Of a stretch of DNA of 64,000 bases, positions 53,087-63,204 are shown piece after piece. The notes under the pieces were generated by a model. The model was given only the letters and a program-made list of their open reading frames with translations, was not told the origin of the DNA and did not search any database. Location: contig NZ_VHQH01000036.1 in NCBI RefSeq assembly GCF_006517535.1, forward strand, positions 341,560 through 405,559, given 5' to 3'. A program made the translations under genes and the position numbers. The DNA is from Schumannella sp. 10F1B-5-1 (GTDB taxonomy: Bacteria > Actinomycetota > Actinomycetes > Actinomycetales > Microbacteriaceae). The first letter of the stretch is position 1, and each line of letters starts with the position of its first letter.

Positions 53087-54246
53087 GCCCGCTGTTCGGG
53101 CGCGATCGCGCCGAGGCCATCGACCCGGTGCTCGAGGCCTTCGTCGACAGCTTCGGCGAGGAGCCCGGCTGGCTCGACTTCGGCCGCTTCGGACCCGTGG
53201 GCCGCGTCGTGCTCGACGAGGAGGCCGGACTGCGCCACGTGCTGGAGCACGTGCGCTTCGGCTCGCTCGCCGTCGTCGACGGGCAGCACGAGCGGGTGAA
53301 GCGCGCCGCCGCCGCCGTCACCGGCTTCCGCCCCGATCAGGTCGTCTTCCAGCCGAACACGACGCAGGCGCTCATGCAGGCGACCTTCGGCGTCACCGGC
53401 GACATCGCGCTCTCGCTCGGCGAGTTCCCGGCGCTGACCTTCGCCGCGCAGCGCGCCAGCGAAGTGCTCAAGGTCGGCAGCCCGCAGTGGCTGCGCACTG
53501 ATCACGGCCGCGTCACGCCGGGCGAGCTGCGCGACCAGCTCACCCCGCGGGTCGCCGCCGTCGCCGTCAGCCTCGTCGACTACCGCACGGGTTACCTCGC
53601 CGACCTCGACGGCATCCGCCAGGTCATCGGCGACCGCCTGCTCATCGTCGACGCCACGCAGGGCTTCGGGGTCGTGGATGCGCCGCTCCACCTGGCCGAC
53701 GTGCTCGCGGCGGGCGGGCAGAAGTGGCCGCGCGCCGGCTGGGGCACCGGGTTCCTCGCTCTCAGCGACCGCGCGGTCGAGCGGCTCACGCCGGTCTGGT
53801 CGGGCTGGACCGGCACGGACTCGCCGACTCAGCCGATGGACGAGGTGCTGCCGCCCTCGCGCAGCGCCGCCGCGTTCCAGGTGTCGAACGGCGACCCGGT
53901 CGCGCAGGCGCGCTTCGCCGCGGCGCTGGAGCAGATCGCCGAGACCGGGGTGGCGCGCATCCAGGAGCGCATCGCCGCGACCGTCTCGCGCATCATCGAC
54001 CTCGCCGACGAGCACGGCCTGCCGATCGCCTCGCCGCGCGCCGAAGACGAGCGCGCGGGCATCGTCGTGCTCGAGCCGGGCGACGACCGCCTGACGACGC
54101 TCACCGCGTCGCTGCACAACCACGGCGTCTCGGCGACGACGCGCGACGGACGAGTGCGCCTGAGCCCGCACGCCTCGACCTCCGAGGAGACGCTGACGAT
54201 GCTCGCCTCGGCGCTCACCGCGTTCGCGACGACCGCGCCGCGCTGA
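53083..54246 (+). CDS. class V aminotransferase / cysteine desulfurase-like PLP enzyme
   Basis: A 387-residue fold-type I PLP enzyme. The phosphate-binding segment is VFQPNTTQALMQATFGV; the PLP aspartate region is LLIVDATQGFG; the PLP lysine is in LAAGGQKWPRAGWGTGF. The C-terminus ends in a GIVVLEP... SLHNHGVSATTRDGRVRLSPH small domain, a common kynureninase/isopenicillin N epimerase-like pattern. The GTG start overlaps the stop of the prenyltransferase (GTGA), so the two are translationally coupled. The substrate is unknown. Confidence 0.88.
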   Translation: MSPLFGRDRAEAIDPVLEAFVDSFGEEPGWLDFGRFGPVGRVVLDEEAGLRHVLEHVRFGSLAVVDGQHERVKRAAAAVTGFRPDQVVFQPNTTQALMQATFGVTGDIALSLGEFPALTFAAQRASEVLKVGSPQWLRTDHGRVTPGELRDQLTPRVAAVAVSLVDYRTGYLADLDGIRQVIGDRLLIVDATQGFGVVDAPLHLADVLAAGGQKWPRAGWGTGFLALSDRAVERLTPVWSGWTGTDSPTQPMDEVLPPSRSAAAFQVSNGDPVAQARFAAALEQIAETGVARIQERIAATVSRIIDLADEHGLPIASPRAEDERAGIVVLEPGDDRLTTLTASLHNHGVSATTRDGRVRLSPHASTSEETLTMLASALTAFATTAPR

Positions 54247-54285
54247 CGTCGGCGGCTTCTTCCACCCGGCTCGATTCCGGAGCCT

Positions 54286-54489
54286 CTGTCACGCATGTGA
54301 CAGGAATTCACCGACCCGTAACATCCGTTGGCGTGTCGGAGCGCGTGGCGCTGGATCGCAGGCATAGCGTCGGCCCCATCAGACACGGCGTCTGATCGGA
54401 GCGGCCACATAAGTTCGCCTCCGACGAGCCCCGGCCGCTTGCGAAACGTGAGAACCGGATGCCTCACGCATCCGGGCAAGGAGTGGCCA
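54286..54489 (+). promoter_or_regulatory. promoter and long structured leader of the PIN-PhoH gene
   Basis: A promoter is visible: -35-like GTGACA (54297-54302), 16-nt spacer, -10 TAACAT (54319-54324). The -35 lies in an inverted repeat CTGTCAC/GTGACAG (54286-54303). The leader of about 160 nt can form ATCAGAC/GTCTGAT (54378-54384 with 54390-54396), GCGGCC/GGCCGC (54401-54406 with 54433-54438) and CCGGATGC/GCATCCGG (54455-54462 with 54468-54475), the last just before the ribosome-binding site AAGGAG. Confidence 0.6.
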
Positions 54490-55860
54490 GTGCCCGCGCT
54501 CGACAAGTCCCTGCAGTCCTCGCCCATCGCCGCCGCCGACACGCGACGACGCACCACCAGGAAGCAGGGGGAGCGCACGTACGTGCTCGACACCTCCGTG
54601 CTCCTGAGCGACCCGCACGCCCTGTTCCGCTTCGCGGAGCACTCGGTCGTGCTGCCGGTCGTGGTGATCGCCGAGCTGGAGGCCAAACGCCACGATCCCG
54701 AGATCGGCTACTTCGCGCGGCAGGCGCTGCGCATCCTCGACGAGATGCGCATCGAGCACGAGCGCCTCGACTTCCCGATCCCGGTGGGGGATGCGGGCGG
54801 CAGCATCCGCGTCGAGCTGAACCACTCGAACATGTCGGTGCTCCCCTCGGGGCTGCAGCTCAACGACAACGACTCGCGCATCCTCGCGGTCGCGCTGAAC
54901 CTGGCCGGCGACGGACTCGACGTGACCGTCGTCTCGAAGGACCTGCCGCTGCGCGTCAAGGCCGCCTCGATCGGCCTCGCCGCCGAGGAGTACCGGGCCG
55001 AGCTCGCCCCCGAATCCGGGTGGACCGGCCTGGCCGAGATCGACCTGTCGAGCGAGCAGATGGCCCAGCTCTACGACGACGACCGCCTCAGCACCCGCGC
55101 GGTGGCCGACCTGCCGATCAACACGAGCCTCGTCATCCGCTCCGACCGCGGCAGCGCCCTCGGCCGGGTGACCGGCAAGGGCGAGCTGAGCGTCGTGCGC
55201 GGCGACCGCGACGTCTTCGGCCTGCACGGCCGCAGCGCCGAGCAGCGCCTGGCGATCGACCTGCTGCTCGACCCCGAGATCGGCATCGTGTCGCTCGGCG
55301 GCCGCGCCGGAACCGGCAAGAGCGCCCTCGCCCTCTGCGCGGGCCTCGAGGCGGTGCTCGAGAAGCAGCAGCACCGCAAGATCATGGTGTTCCGTCCGCT
55401 CTACGCGGTCGGCGGCCAGGAGCTCGGCTACCTGCCCGGCGACGCCCAGGAGAAGATGAACCCCTGGGGTCAGGCCGTGTTCGACACCCTCGGCGCCCTC
55501 GTCAGCGAGAACGTTCTCGAAGAGGTCATGGAGCGCGGGCTGCTCGAGGTGCTGCCGCTCACGCACATCCGCGGCCGCTCGCTGCACGACGCCTTCGTGA
55601 TCGTGGATGAGGCCCAGTCGCTCGAGCGGAACGTGCTGCTGACCGTGCTCTCGCGCATCGGCCAGAACTCGCGCGTCGTGCTCACCCACGACGTCGCCCA
55701 GCGCGACAACCTGCGGGTCGGACGCCACGACGGCGTCGCGAGCGTCATCGAGACGCTCAAGGGCCACCCGCTGTTCGCGCACATGACCCTGACCCGGTCG
55801 GAGCGGTCCGCCGTCGCCGCCCTGGTCACCGAGCTGCTGGAGTCGAACGAGCTGGCCTAG
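54490..55860 (+). CDS. PhoH family protein with N-terminal PIN domain (PhoH2 type)
   Basis: A 456-residue fusion of a PIN ribonuclease domain (about 24-170) and a PhoH superfamily 1-like ATPase domain (about 225-450). The PIN part starts [17 protein letters not shown] and has acidic residues in [10 protein letters not shown] and [12 protein letters not shown]. PhoH motifs: Walker [15 protein letters not shown], Walker [14 protein letters not shown], and [13 protein letters not shown] with the arginine finger-like region. AAGGAG lies 7 nt before the GTG. Such proteins are RNA helicase/ribonucleases in mycobacteria. A long structured leader precedes it, and a hairpin closes it. Confidence 0.94.
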   Translation: MPALDKSLQSSPIAAADTRRRTTRKQGERTYVLDTSVLLSDPHALFRFAEHSVVLPVVVIAELEAKRHDPEIGYFARQALRILDEMRIEHERLDFPIPVGDAGGSIRVELNHSNMSVLPSGLQLNDNDSRILAVALNLAGDGLDVTVVSKDLPLRVKAASIGLAAEEYRAELAPESGWTGLAEIDLSSEQMAQLYDDDRLSTRAVADLPINTSLVIRSDRGSALGRVTGKGELSVVRGDRDVFGLHGRSAEQRLAIDLLLDPEIGIVSLGGRAGTGKSALALCAGLEAVLEKQQHRKIMVFRPLYAVGGQELGYLPGDAQEKMNPWGQAVFDTLGALVSENVLEEVMERGLLEVLPLTHIRGRSLHDAFVIVDEAQSLERNVLLTVLSRIGQNSRVVLTHDVAQRDNLRVGRHDGVASVIETLKGHPLFAHMTLTRSERSAVAALVTELLESNELA

Positions 55861-55961
55861 GCCCAGCCCGGCCGGCGCGCGCGACTCCGGCGCCACCCTG
55901 CCCCGAAGAGGAACACCGCACCACCGCCCCGAATCGCACGACTGCCCCATCGCACCAGGGA

Positions 55962-56000
55962 AGCGCCCGCATCCGAGAACCCGACGAGGATGCGGGCGCT
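55962..56000. terminator. bidirectional terminator after the PIN-PhoH gene
   Basis: A perfect 13-bp stem, 55962-55974 with 55988-56000, loop 13 nt, between the PIN-PhoH gene and the convergent DUF1905 gene. Confidence 0.75.
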
Positions 56001-56033
56001 GTCCTGTGGCGGCGCTGTCCTGATCCAGCCGAC

Positions 56034-56333
56034 TCAGGTCGCGATGTCGAGCCGCAGATCGAGCACGTCGCCCAGGTCGAGGTCGTGCGCATCCTGCACG
56101 ACCTTCTTCACCGGCACGATGTAGGCGCCGTCCTTCGGCCAGAGCGACGTGGCCCAGGTGGTCGTGCGGCCGTCGCGGTCGAGATGCGCGGTGACCGGGA
56201 TCATGCCCCAGCCGTAGCTGACGGCGCCGGCGACCTCGCCGATCGCGGCGGCCTCGGCGGGCGGCACGGTCACGAAGTGGAACGGCGACGGGCCGCGCCA
56301 GAACCAGAGGTCTCCCGAGAACGCCAGCTGCAT
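56034..56333 (-). CDS. DUF1905 family protein
   Basis: A 99-residue protein of the DUF1905 type: FSGDLWFWRGPSPFHFVTVP at the start, GWGMIPVTAHLDRDGRTTTW in the middle and LWPKDGAYIVPVKKVVQDA towards the end. The fold is a small beta barrel; function unknown. It stands alone between convergent and divergent neighbours. Confidence 0.85.
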   Translation of the reverse strand: MQLAFSGDLWFWRGPSPFHFVTVPPAEAAAIGEVAGAVSYGWGMIPVTAHLDRDGRTTTWATSLWPKDGAYIVPVKKVVQDAHDLDLGDVLDLRLDIAT

Positions 56334-56438
56334 CGCCCCAGGCTAGGGCGGTCGGCGCTCGCGCCGGAAGGCGCCGAGGCCTTCCGGGCCTGTGGACAAT
56401 GCGTCGCATGCCCTCGCGCATCCGCCTAGCCTCACGGG

Positions 56439-57011
56439 GTGATGACGGAGACGGCGAGCCCGGCGCCGGTGCGGAACGTCCTACCGCTCCGGCTCGTCTG
56501 GCAGGTGCCGGTCACGCTCGTGCTCGTCGCGCTGGTGGTCGCGACGACCGGGGTGACCATGGCCGCGGTGCCCGCCATCGCGCTCGCTGCGGTGGCGGCC
56601 GAGCTGGCGCGCACCGACGCCACCGTGCACCGCCTGCCGAACCGGCTCACCGTCCCCGTCATCGCCATCGGCCTGGTCGTCACCGGCGTGCGCCTGCTGC
56701 TCGGCGAGCTGTGGGCACCCGGACTGCTGCCCGTCGCCGCCGTCAGCGGGACCGTGCTCGCGCTCGGTCTCGTCGGCGCCTTCGGGATGGGCGACGCGAA
56801 GCTCGGGATCGCGATGGCGCTCGCGGGTCCGACGCCGCTCGTGATCGTGGCGGCGCCGATCCTGGGAACGCTGTTCGCCGGAGTCGCCGCGGTCGTCGTG
56901 CTCGCGCGCGGCGGACGAGGGCGACGGCTGCCGCTGGGTCCGTTCCTGCTGGCGGGATGGGCGGTCGCGCTCGCCCTGCAGTTCGCGCTCGCGGTGACCT
57001 CGCCTGCCTGA
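56439..57011 (+). CDS. prepilin peptidase-like A24 family membrane protein
   Basis: A 190-residue polytopic protein with about five to six helices and the two aspartates of type IV prepilin peptidases: the first near RTDATVHRLPNRLT and the second in FGMGDAKLG (GxGD). No N-terminal zinc/methyltransferase domain is present, so it is the short archaeal/actinobacterial form. The leaderless -10 box TAGCCT (56427-56432) lies 6 nt before the GTG at 56439, which therefore beats the ATG at 56442. No pilin genes are in the window; its substrates must lie elsewhere. Confidence 0.85.
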   Translation: MMTETASPAPVRNVLPLRLVWQVPVTLVLVALVVATTGVTMAAVPAIALAAVAAELARTDATVHRLPNRLTVPVIAIGLVVTGVRLLLGELWAPGLLPVAAVSGTVLALGLVGAFGMGDAKLGIAMALAGPTPLVIVAAPILGTLFAGVAAVVVLARGGRGRRLPLGPFLLAGWAVALALQFALAVTSPA

Positions 57012-57104
57012 GACCCGCGCCGCGCGGGCTAGTCTGGAGGGCTGCGGCGTGCGCCGCCCGGTCCTGCACGGCCGACGACCCTCCACCGACGCAAGGCCAG
57101 TTCC

Positions 57105-58490
57105 GTGACGCTCTCCGATCGACCCGCGAGTCTGCTCGCGCCGCAGTTCCGTGCCACCACGATCGGCTCGTTCGCACTCGTCTTCCTCGGCGCTTTCGAG
57201 GCGCTCGCCGTGACGACGGTCATGCCGGCCGTCACCGCCGAGCTGAACGGCGACGCGTACTATGCCCTGGCGTTCTCGGGCACGCTCGCCGCCTCGGTCG
57301 TCGGCGTCGTGGTGGCCGGGCGCTGGTCGGATCGTCGTGGGCCGGTCGCGCCGCTGCTCACGGCGACCGCGGTCTTCCTGGTGGGGCTGATCGTCGCCGG
57401 CTCGGCGTCGCTCATGGAGGTGTTCGTCGTCGGGCGCCTGCTGCAGGGCTTCGGCTCGGGCGCGATCAACGTCGCCCTCTACGTCGTCGTGGCCCGCCTG
57501 TATCCGGCGGCGCTGCATCCGCGCATCTTCGGCGCCTTCGCGGCGGCCTGGGTTCTGCCGTCGATGGTCGGTCCGCCCGTGGCCGGCTGGGTGGCCGAGC
57601 AGATCAGCTGGCACTGGGTGTTCCTCGGCGTCGCCGTGCTCGTGCTCGGCGCCGCGGCGCTGATGGTGCCCGCGATCCGGCAGATCTCCGCGGGCGGGCG
57701 GGCCCACGAGGCGGAGGACAACGCCGTCGCCGAGCAGACCGGTCCCGGCTCGCTGGTCTCGATCGTGCTCGCGCTCGTGGTCGCGGCCGCCGTGCTGGCG
57801 ATCTCGCTGGCGCAGCAGCTCCCGACCCCGTTCGACTGGCCGGTCGCGATCGTCGCCCTGATCGTCGCCGGAGTCGCGGCGCGCCCGCTGCTGCCCCGCC
57901 GCACCCTGCTGGCCGCCCGGGGACTGCCGGCGACCGTGCTGCTGCGCGGGCTCGTCGCGGCGGCCTTCTTCGCCGCCGAGATCTACATGCCGCTCATGCT
58001 GCACGAGCGCGACGGCCTGCCGCTCTCGGTCTCGGGCCTGATCCTGACCGTCGGCGCTGTGTCGTGGGCGGCGGGCTCGCATCTGCAGGGCCGCGTCGGC
58101 GAGCGTTTCGGCTCGACGGCGATCGCGCGCGTCGGCACAGCGCTCATCGCGGTCGGCATCACGGTGCAGCTGCTGGATGCGCTGCTCGGCCTGGGCCCGG
58201 TGGTCGCCGCCGCCGGGTGGCTGGTCGCCGGTGCCGGCATGGGCACCGTCTTCCCGCGCGTGGCGACGCTCGCCCTCGCCTACTCGACCCCGCGCAACCA
58301 GGGTTTCAACAGCGCGGCGCTGTCGATCTTCGACGCGGCGAGCAGCGCGACCTCGATCGCGATCGCGGGACTGCTGTTCGCCCTGCTCGGCGGCACCGGC
58401 AATCCCGTCGCCTATGCCGCCGCGTTTGCGCTCAGCGCCGTGGTGGCGCTGCTCGCGCAGCCGGTCGCGGCGCGCACGGCGGCCGCCTGA
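57105..58490 (+). CDS. MFS transporter (drug/proton antiporter type)
   Basis: A 461-residue major facilitator protein with 12-14 helices. Motif A-like GRWSDRRGPVAPLL, motif B/C region GRLLQGFGSGAINVALYVV and GPPVAGWVAEQISWHWVFL are visible. The N-terminal FRATTIGSFALVFLGAFEAL recalls the EmrB/QacA group. A TAGTCT -10 box lies about 70 bp upstream. Its stop codon lies inside the stem of a terminator shared with fumC. Substrate unknown. Confidence 0.92.
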   Translation: MTLSDRPASLLAPQFRATTIGSFALVFLGAFEALAVTTVMPAVTAELNGDAYYALAFSGTLAASVVGVVVAGRWSDRRGPVAPLLTATAVFLVGLIVAGSASLMEVFVVGRLLQGFGSGAINVALYVVVARLYPAALHPRIFGAFAAAWVLPSMVGPPVAGWVAEQISWHWVFLGVAVLVLGAAALMVPAIRQISAGGRAHEAEDNAVAEQTGPGSLVSIVLALVVAAAVLAISLAQQLPTPFDWPVAIVALIVAGVAARPLLPRRTLLAARGLPATVLLRGLVAAAFFAAEIYMPLMLHERDGLPLSVSGLILTVGAVSWAAGSHLQGRVGERFGSTAIARVGTALIAVGITVQLLDALLGLGPVVAAAGWLVAGAGMGTVFPRVATLALAYSTPRNQGFNSAALSIFDAASSATSIAIAGLLFALLGGTGNPVAYAAAFALSAVVALLAQPVAARTAAA

Positions 58491-58519
58491 TTCGGCGCCC
58501 CTCGACGGCGCGCCGAATC
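58489..58519. terminator. bidirectional terminator overlapping the MFS stop codon
   Basis: GATTCGGCGC (58489-58498) and GCGCCGAATC (58510-58519) form a 10-bp perfect stem. The MFS stop is partly inside the left arm, and the fumC stop follows 10 nt after the right arm. Confidence 0.75.
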
Positions 58520-58528
58520 ACGAGAGCG

Positions 58529-59920
58529 TCAGGGGTGCGTCATCGACGCGACGTCGAGCGCCTCGTCGAGCTGCGCCTCGGTGACCTCGCCGCGCTCGAC
58601 GAAGCCGAGGTCGACGACGGCCTCGCGCACGGTCATGCCCTGCGCGACCGAGTGCTTGGCGATCTTCGCCGCGGCCTCGTAGCCGATGAGCTTGTTGAGC
58701 GGCGTCACGATCGAGGGCGACGACTCGGCCAGGGCGCGAGCGCGCTCGAGGTTGGCCTCGAGGCCGTCGATGGTCTTGTCGGCGAGCACGCGGGTCGAGT
58801 TCGCCAGCAGGCGGATCGACTCGAGCAGCGCGGTGCCCATGACCGGGATCGCGACGTTGAGCTCGAATGCGCCGGTCGCGCCGGCCCAGGCGATGGTCGC
58901 GTCGTTGCCGATGACGCGGGCGCCGACCATGATCACGGCCTCGGGGATGACCGGGTTGACCTTGCCGGGCATGATCGACGATCCGGGCTGCAGGTCGGGG
59001 ATGTGCAGCTCGCCGAGGCCGGTGTTCGGGCCCGAGCCCATCCAGCGCAGGTCGTTGCTGATCTTGGTCAGCGAGACGGCGATGACGCGCAGCGCGCCGG
59101 AGGCGTCGACGAGTCCGTCGCGCGCGCCCTGCGCCTCGAAATGGTCGAGCGCCTCGGTGATCGGGAGCCCCGAGTTCTCGGCGAGCTCGGCGATGACCTT
59201 CTGCGGGAAGCCGAGGGGCGTGTTGATGCCGGTGCCGGTGGCGGTGCCGCCGAGCGGCACCTCGGCGACGCGGGGGAGCGCCGACTGCACGCGCTCGATC
59301 CCGAGGCGGATCTGGCGCGCGTAGCCGCCGAACTCCTGGCCGAGCGTGACCGGAGTGGCATCCATGAGGTGGGTGCGGCCCGCCTTGACGGCGTCCTTCC
59401 ACAGCTCGGCCTTCTTCTCCAGCGCGACCGCGAGGTGGTCGAGCGCGGGGACGAGGTCGTGGATGAGCGCGCCCGTGACGGCGAGGTGCACCGAGGTCGG
59501 GAAGACGTCGTTCGACGACTGCGACATGTTCACGTGGTCGTTGGGGTGCACCGGCGAGCCGAGCTTCTCGGTCGCGAGCGTGGCGAGCACCTCGTTCATG
59601 TTCATGTTCGACGAGGTGCCCGAGCCGGTCTGGTAGGTGTCGACCGGGAAATGACCGTGGTGCTGCCCGGCGACGATCTCGTCGGCGGAGGCGGCGATCG
59701 CATCGGCGATGCCCTGATCGAGGATGCCGATCTGCGCGTTCACGATCGCGGCGGCGCGCTTGATGCGGGCGAGCGCGACGATCTGCCCGGCCTCGAGGCC
59801 GGTGCCCGAGATCGGGAAGTTCTCGACCGCGCGCTGCGTCTGCGCCCGGTAGAGGGCCGACGCGGGAACCCGCACCTCGCCCATCGTGTCGTGCTCGATC
59901 CGGAACTCTTCGGTGCTCAC
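58529..59920 (-). CDS. fumC: class II fumarate hydratase
   Basis: A 463-residue fumarase interconverting fumarate and malate in the TCA cycle. The signature [15 protein letters not shown] includes the catalytic serine; [27 protein letters not shown] and [16 protein letters not shown] are conserved; the family's first helix is [20 protein letters not shown]. The GTG at 59920 gives the normal length. It is 38 bp downstream of the carbonic anhydrase gene and ends the minus-strand run 62831-58529, which may be a single operon. Confidence 0.96.
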   Translation of the reverse strand: MSTEEFRIEHDTMGEVRVPASALYRAQTQRAVENFPISGTGLEAGQIVALARIKRAAAIVNAQIGILDQGIADAIAASADEIVAGQHHGHFPVDTYQTGSGTSSNMNMNEVLATLATEKLGSPVHPNDHVNMSQSSNDVFPTSVHLAVTGALIHDLVPALDHLAVALEKKAELWKDAVKAGRTHLMDATPVTLGQEFGGYARQIRLGIERVQSALPRVAEVPLGGTATGTGINTPLGFPQKVIAELAENSGLPITEALDHFEAQGARDGLVDASGALRVIAVSLTKISNDLRWMGSGPNTGLGELHIPDLQPGSSIMPGKVNPVIPEAVIMVGARVIGNDATIAWAGATGAFELNVAIPVMGTALLESIRLLANSTRVLADKTIDGLEANLERARALAESSPSIVTPLNKLIGYEAAAKIAKHSVAQGMTVREAVVDLGFVERGEVTEAQLDEALDVASMTHP

Positions 59921-59958
59921 TGGGCGCGCAGGCCTTCCTCGGTCGGAGATGGGGGTGT

Positions 59959-60588
59959 CTAGTCCGCGTCGACGTCGATCACGCCGAGGGCGGCGTCCGG
60001 CACGACCCGCCCCTCGGAGAGGCGGTAGTTCGCGCCGACGATGCCCAGCGTACCGGCGGCGACCGCGTCGCTGATCAGCTCGGATCCGGCGAGCAGCTCG
60101 GCGATCGTCTCGCGCAGGTGCAGGCGGCCGATCGTCTCGGGATCGTTCTGGCCGATCACGCGGGCCCGACGAACCGAGGGGCGGATGGGGGCGATCAGGC
60201 TCGCGATGTGCGGCGGCAGGTTCGGCGGGTTCTTGGTCTCGGCGTCGATCGCGGCCTTGACGGCGCCGCAGGCGTCGTGGCCGAGCACGACGATGAGCGG
60301 CACGCCGAGCACGGCGACGGCGTACTCGAGCGAGCCGATGACGGAGTCGGAGACGACCTGGCCGGCGTTGCGCACCACGAAGAGGTCGCCGAGGCCCTTG
60401 TCGAAGATGATCTCGGCGGCGAGACGCGAGTCGGCGCAGCCGAACAGGGCCGCATCCGGAGCCTGGCCGCCGGCGAGCGACGCGCGCGTGTCGACGTCCT
60501 GGTGCGGGTGCTCCGGGGTTCCGGCGATGAAGTTCTCGTTGCCGCGGCGCATCTGGGTCCACGCCTGCTGGGGGGTGATGGTCGTCAT
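59959..60588 (-). CDS. beta-class carbonic anhydrase
   Basis: A 209-residue zinc enzyme converting CO2 to bicarbonate. Zinc ligands and the catalytic Asp/Arg pair are in [11 protein letters not shown], and the second half has [11 protein letters not shown] with His and Cys. The N-terminus starts [20 protein letters not shown], typical for the family. It overlaps the DUF4245 gene by 4 bp (ATGA), so it is coupled to it. In mycobacteria a glpX gene lies at this place; here the anhydrase does. Confidence 0.95.
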   Translation of the reverse strand: MTTITPQQAWTQMRRGNENFIAGTPEHPHQDVDTRASLAGGQAPDAALFGCADSRLAAEIIFDKGLGDLFVVRNAGQVVSDSVIGSLEYAVAVLGVPLIVVLGHDACGAVKAAIDAETKNPPNLPPHIASLIAPIRPSVRRARVIGQNDPETIGRLHLRETIAELLAGSELISDAVAAGTLGIVGANYRLSEGRVVPDAALGVIDVDAD

Positions 60589-61292
60589 CCCTGGTCCTCC
60601 GTCGTGTCGGTCGAGTCCGTCGTGTCGGTCGAGTCGGTCGAGTCGGTCGATGGCGTCTGGTCGCGGGATGCGGCGTCGGCGGCGACGGCCTCGGCGAGGG
60701 CGCGGAACTCGGCGTCGGTCGCCGTGCCGCTGAGCACGACGCGCGAGCCGCCGATCTCGGCCGCGAGGGCGTAGGCGAGGTTGCCCGGGTTGTCGGTGTC
60801 GCGGCGGTCGTAGACCGTCCAGACGATGCCGTCGATCGTCACGCTCTTCGTCGGGTTCGCGTCGTCGAGCCGGTTCGAGACCCAGCCGTCATCGGCGCCG
60901 ACGCCCTGGCTCAGGCCGATGTACTGGCCGTCGGGGCTGAGGAAGCCGATGCGCCAGACCTCGGGCTTGCCCTTCGGCGCGGAGTAGTCGGCGCGGTTCG
61001 CGCTCCAGCCCTTGCCGGGCTCGGGCACGAGCAGGTGCTCGGCGGTCGCGCCCTGCGCGGCCTCGGCGGCGGCGGCGTAGTCGACGGGCTCGAGCTGCGA
61101 GCTCTGGTCGGGGCGCACGACCACGATCACGAGGAACGCGACGATCGCGAGCGACGCGATGAGGGCGATGACGAGGTTGAAGGTCGTCTGATTCGCGTAG
61201 TGCCTGCGGCGCGACTCGGCCTTGCGGTCGGCCGTCTCCTGCGGGGTCTCGGGGCGACCCAGCTCGGCGACGATGCGCGGTTCGGGGCTCAC
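60585..61292 (-). CDS. DUF4245 domain-containing membrane protein
   Basis: A 235-residue protein with one membrane helix (about 36-58, [20 protein letters not shown]) and an extracytoplasmic DUF4245 domain ([37 protein letters not shown]). The last 25 residues are a Ser-Thr-Asp repeat. The GTG at 61292 overlaps the stop of xseB (GTGA). It is a conserved actinobacterial neighbour of xseB; function unknown. Confidence 0.9.
   Translation of the reverse strand: MSPEPRIVAELGRPETPQETADRKAESRRRHYANQTTFNLVIALIASLAIVAFLVIVVVRPDQSSQLEPVDYAAAAEAAQGATAEHLLVPEPGKGWSANRADYSAPKGKPEVWRIGFLSPDGQYIGLSQGVGADDGWVSNRLDDANPTKSVTIDGIVWTVYDRRDTDNPGNLAYALAAEIGGSRVVLSGTATDAEFRALAEAVAADAASRDQTPSTDSTDSTDTTDSTDTTEDQG
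60601..60651. repeat. short tandem repeat in the DUF4245 gene
   Basis: Tandem units GTCGTGTCGGTCGAGTC(C) and GTCGAGTCG encode the acidic Ser/Thr/Asp tail. It is a coding repeat, not a CRISPR array. Confidence 0.8.
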
Positions 61293-61573
61293 GAGGCGTC
61301 GTCGGCGGCCGCGCGGGCGGCATCGAGGCGGGCTCGGGCGCCGAGCAGCCACTCCTCGCAGCGCTTCGCCAGCGCCTCGCCGCGCTCCCAGAGCGCGAGG
61401 GACTGCTCGAGCGTCGCGGCGCCCTGCTCGAGCTGGGTCACGACCTGCACGAGCTCGTCGCGGGCCTGCTCGTAGCTGAGCTCGGCGATGTCGGCGTGGC
61501 TCGCGGCGGCGGTCGGGCCAGACGCGGGCCCGTCGATCAGGGTGCCGTCGGAGGGGGAGTCGGTCACGGCCAC
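61289..61573 (-). CDS. xseB: exodeoxyribonuclease VII small subunit
   Basis: A 94-residue small subunit that oligomerises and binds XseA. Family signature: [40 protein letters not shown]. It starts 4 bp after the xseA stop and overlaps DUF4245 by 4 bp. Confidence 0.95.
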   Translation of the reverse strand: MAVTDSPSDGTLIDGPASGPTAAASHADIAELSYEQARDELVQVVTQLEQGAATLEQSLALWERGEALAKRCEEWLLGARARLDAARAAADDAS

Positions 61574-61577
61574 GATC

Positions 61578-62831
61578 CTACCCGCGGCCCTCGGCGCGCT
61601 CCGCCGCCTCGACCCCGTCGACCGTCGTCGTCACGGCGCCGTCGGCGACCGTGACCCGCAGGGCGGAGCCGACCGCCGCATCCTGGATCGAGCGCAGCGC
61701 GCGCCCGTCGGCAAGCTGCGCGATCGCGTAGCCGCGCTCGAGCGTGCGCTTCGGGCTGAGCGCGCGCAGGTGCCCGGTCAGCTCGCCGATGCGGGCGCCG
61801 GCGCGTTCGAGCCGATGGTCCATCAGCTCGCTGCCGCGCGACACCCAGCGCACGAGCTCTTCGGCACGGCTGTCGACGAGCCAGGCCGGATCGGCCATGA
61901 CCGGACGAGAGCGCAGCTGCGTCAGCCGGTCGATCTCGTGACTCACGAGTCCGCTCACCCGCAGCTGGATGCGCCCCCGGGCCTGCTGCACGCGAGCCAG
62001 CTCCTCGGTGACGTCGGGCACGACCCGCTTCGCCGCATCCGTCGGGGTCGAGGCCCGCAGATCGGCGACCTCGTCGAGCAGCGGACGGTCGTTCTCGTGC
62101 CCGATCGCACTGACGATCGGCGTCTGCGCCGCGGCGGCCGTGCGCACGAGCGTCTCGTCGCTGAACACGAGCAGGTTCTGGAAGTCGCCGCCGCCGCGCG
62201 CGACGATGATGACGTCGACCTCGGGGTCCGCATCCAGTTCGCGGATGCGCGCCGCCACGTCGCTCGCCGCACGGTCGCCCTGCACGGCCGCATGCCGCAC
62301 CCGGAAGCTCACGCTCGGCCAGCGCAGCTGCGCGTTGCGCAGCACGTCCTTCTCGGCGTCCGAATCCTTGCCGGTCACGAGCCCGATGCAGTGCGGCAGG
62401 AACGGCAGCTGCTTCTTGCGGCCCCCGTCGAACAGGCCCTCGTCGATCAGCTGACGGCGCAGGCGCTCCAGCCGCTCGAGCAGATCGCCGAGCCCGACGT
62501 GCTTGAGCTGCAGCACGTTCATGGTCAGGGTGCCGCCGCGCAGCCACCAGTCGGGCTTCACGAGCGCGACGACGCGGTCGCCCTGCGTGAAGTCCTCCGA
62601 CAGCTTGGCGCGGGTGCTGGCCCACATCTGCAGCGAGACCGTCGCATCCTGCTCGAGGTCTTTGAGCTTCGCGTAGACGGCGCCGCCGCGCACGTTCCAC
62701 TGGGTCAGCTCGCCCTCGACCCAGACCGCGCCGAGGCGGGCGATGTAGTCCTTGATCTTGCTCGAGAGCACCGAGACGGGCCAGGGCGATTCGGCCGAGG
62801 GGGCGGTCGAGTCCGCGGGGGCATCCGTCAT
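61578..62831 (-). CDS. xseA: exodeoxyribonuclease VII large subunit
   Basis: A 417-residue catalytic subunit of the bidirectional single-strand exonuclease VII. An N-terminal OB domain ([20 protein letters not shown]) and the catalytic domain with [40 protein letters not shown], and [20 protein letters not shown], which holds acidic residues, are present. The long coiled-coil region is shorter than in E. coli, as common in actinobacteria. It is the first gene of the minus-strand run xseA-xseB-DUF4245-carbonic anhydrase-fumC. Confidence 0.96.
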   Translation of the reverse strand: MTDAPADSTAPSAESPWPVSVLSSKIKDYIARLGAVWVEGELTQWNVRGGAVYAKLKDLEQDATVSLQMWASTRAKLSEDFTQGDRVVALVKPDWWLRGGTLTMNVLQLKHVGLGDLLERLERLRRQLIDEGLFDGGRKKQLPFLPHCIGLVTGKDSDAEKDVLRNAQLRWPSVSFRVRHAAVQGDRAASDVAARIRELDADPEVDVIIVARGGGDFQNLLVFSDETLVRTAAAAQTPIVSAIGHENDRPLLDEVADLRASTPTDAAKRVVPDVTEELARVQQARGRIQLRVSGLVSHEIDRLTQLRSRPVMADPAWLVDSRAEELVRWVSRGSELMDHRLERAGARIGELTGHLRALSPKRTLERGYAIAQLADGRALRSIQDAAVGSALRVTVADGAVTTTVDGVEAAERAEGRG

Positions 62832-63204
62832 GCGGCCAGGCTACGGGAGACGGGCGACGCGGCTCGTCGAGGATCCCCAGGCGCGTGGGGCAGGGAATCA
62901 GACGGCGCGCGATCGTGGACGGTGGATCAAGCGATCGAAGAATGGAGGCATCGCGCGCTCGAGGGCTGGAGTGCAGGCGATTGAGAACGGTAGCGATCTC
63001 GGCCCGAAAGCGCGACGACTCGATGGCACGCAGGGCCGACGTCGCGACGCCCAGTGAACCGCGGCGCTAGGGAACGGACAAGCCAGCGGATGCGCACGGG
63101 CGCGGGATCTCGCGGGCCGGCCGAGGCGACACGGAGCGCTCGGCGCGGCGCACGGCCCACGACGCATCGCGGTGCGACGCACCACGCGGCCGGGCGGTGT
63201 CGCA
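62832..63204. other. gene-free stretch between xseA and the HNH gene
   Basis: No gene or RNA is recognised in these 373 bases. Reading frames here are Arg-rich shadows. The xseA promoter must lie near its left end, but no clear -10 stands out. Confidence 0.5.

Noticed and set aside
56399..59962. Very long plus-strand open frame of over 1,180 codons across the A24, MFS and fumC genes
   Set aside because: Arg/Ala-rich shadow of genes in other frames, with no motif; typical of high-GC DNA.
60601..60651. Short tandem repeats that might look like a CRISPR array
   Set aside because: Units are 9-18 bp without spacers and encode the Ser-Thr-Asp tail of DUF4245.
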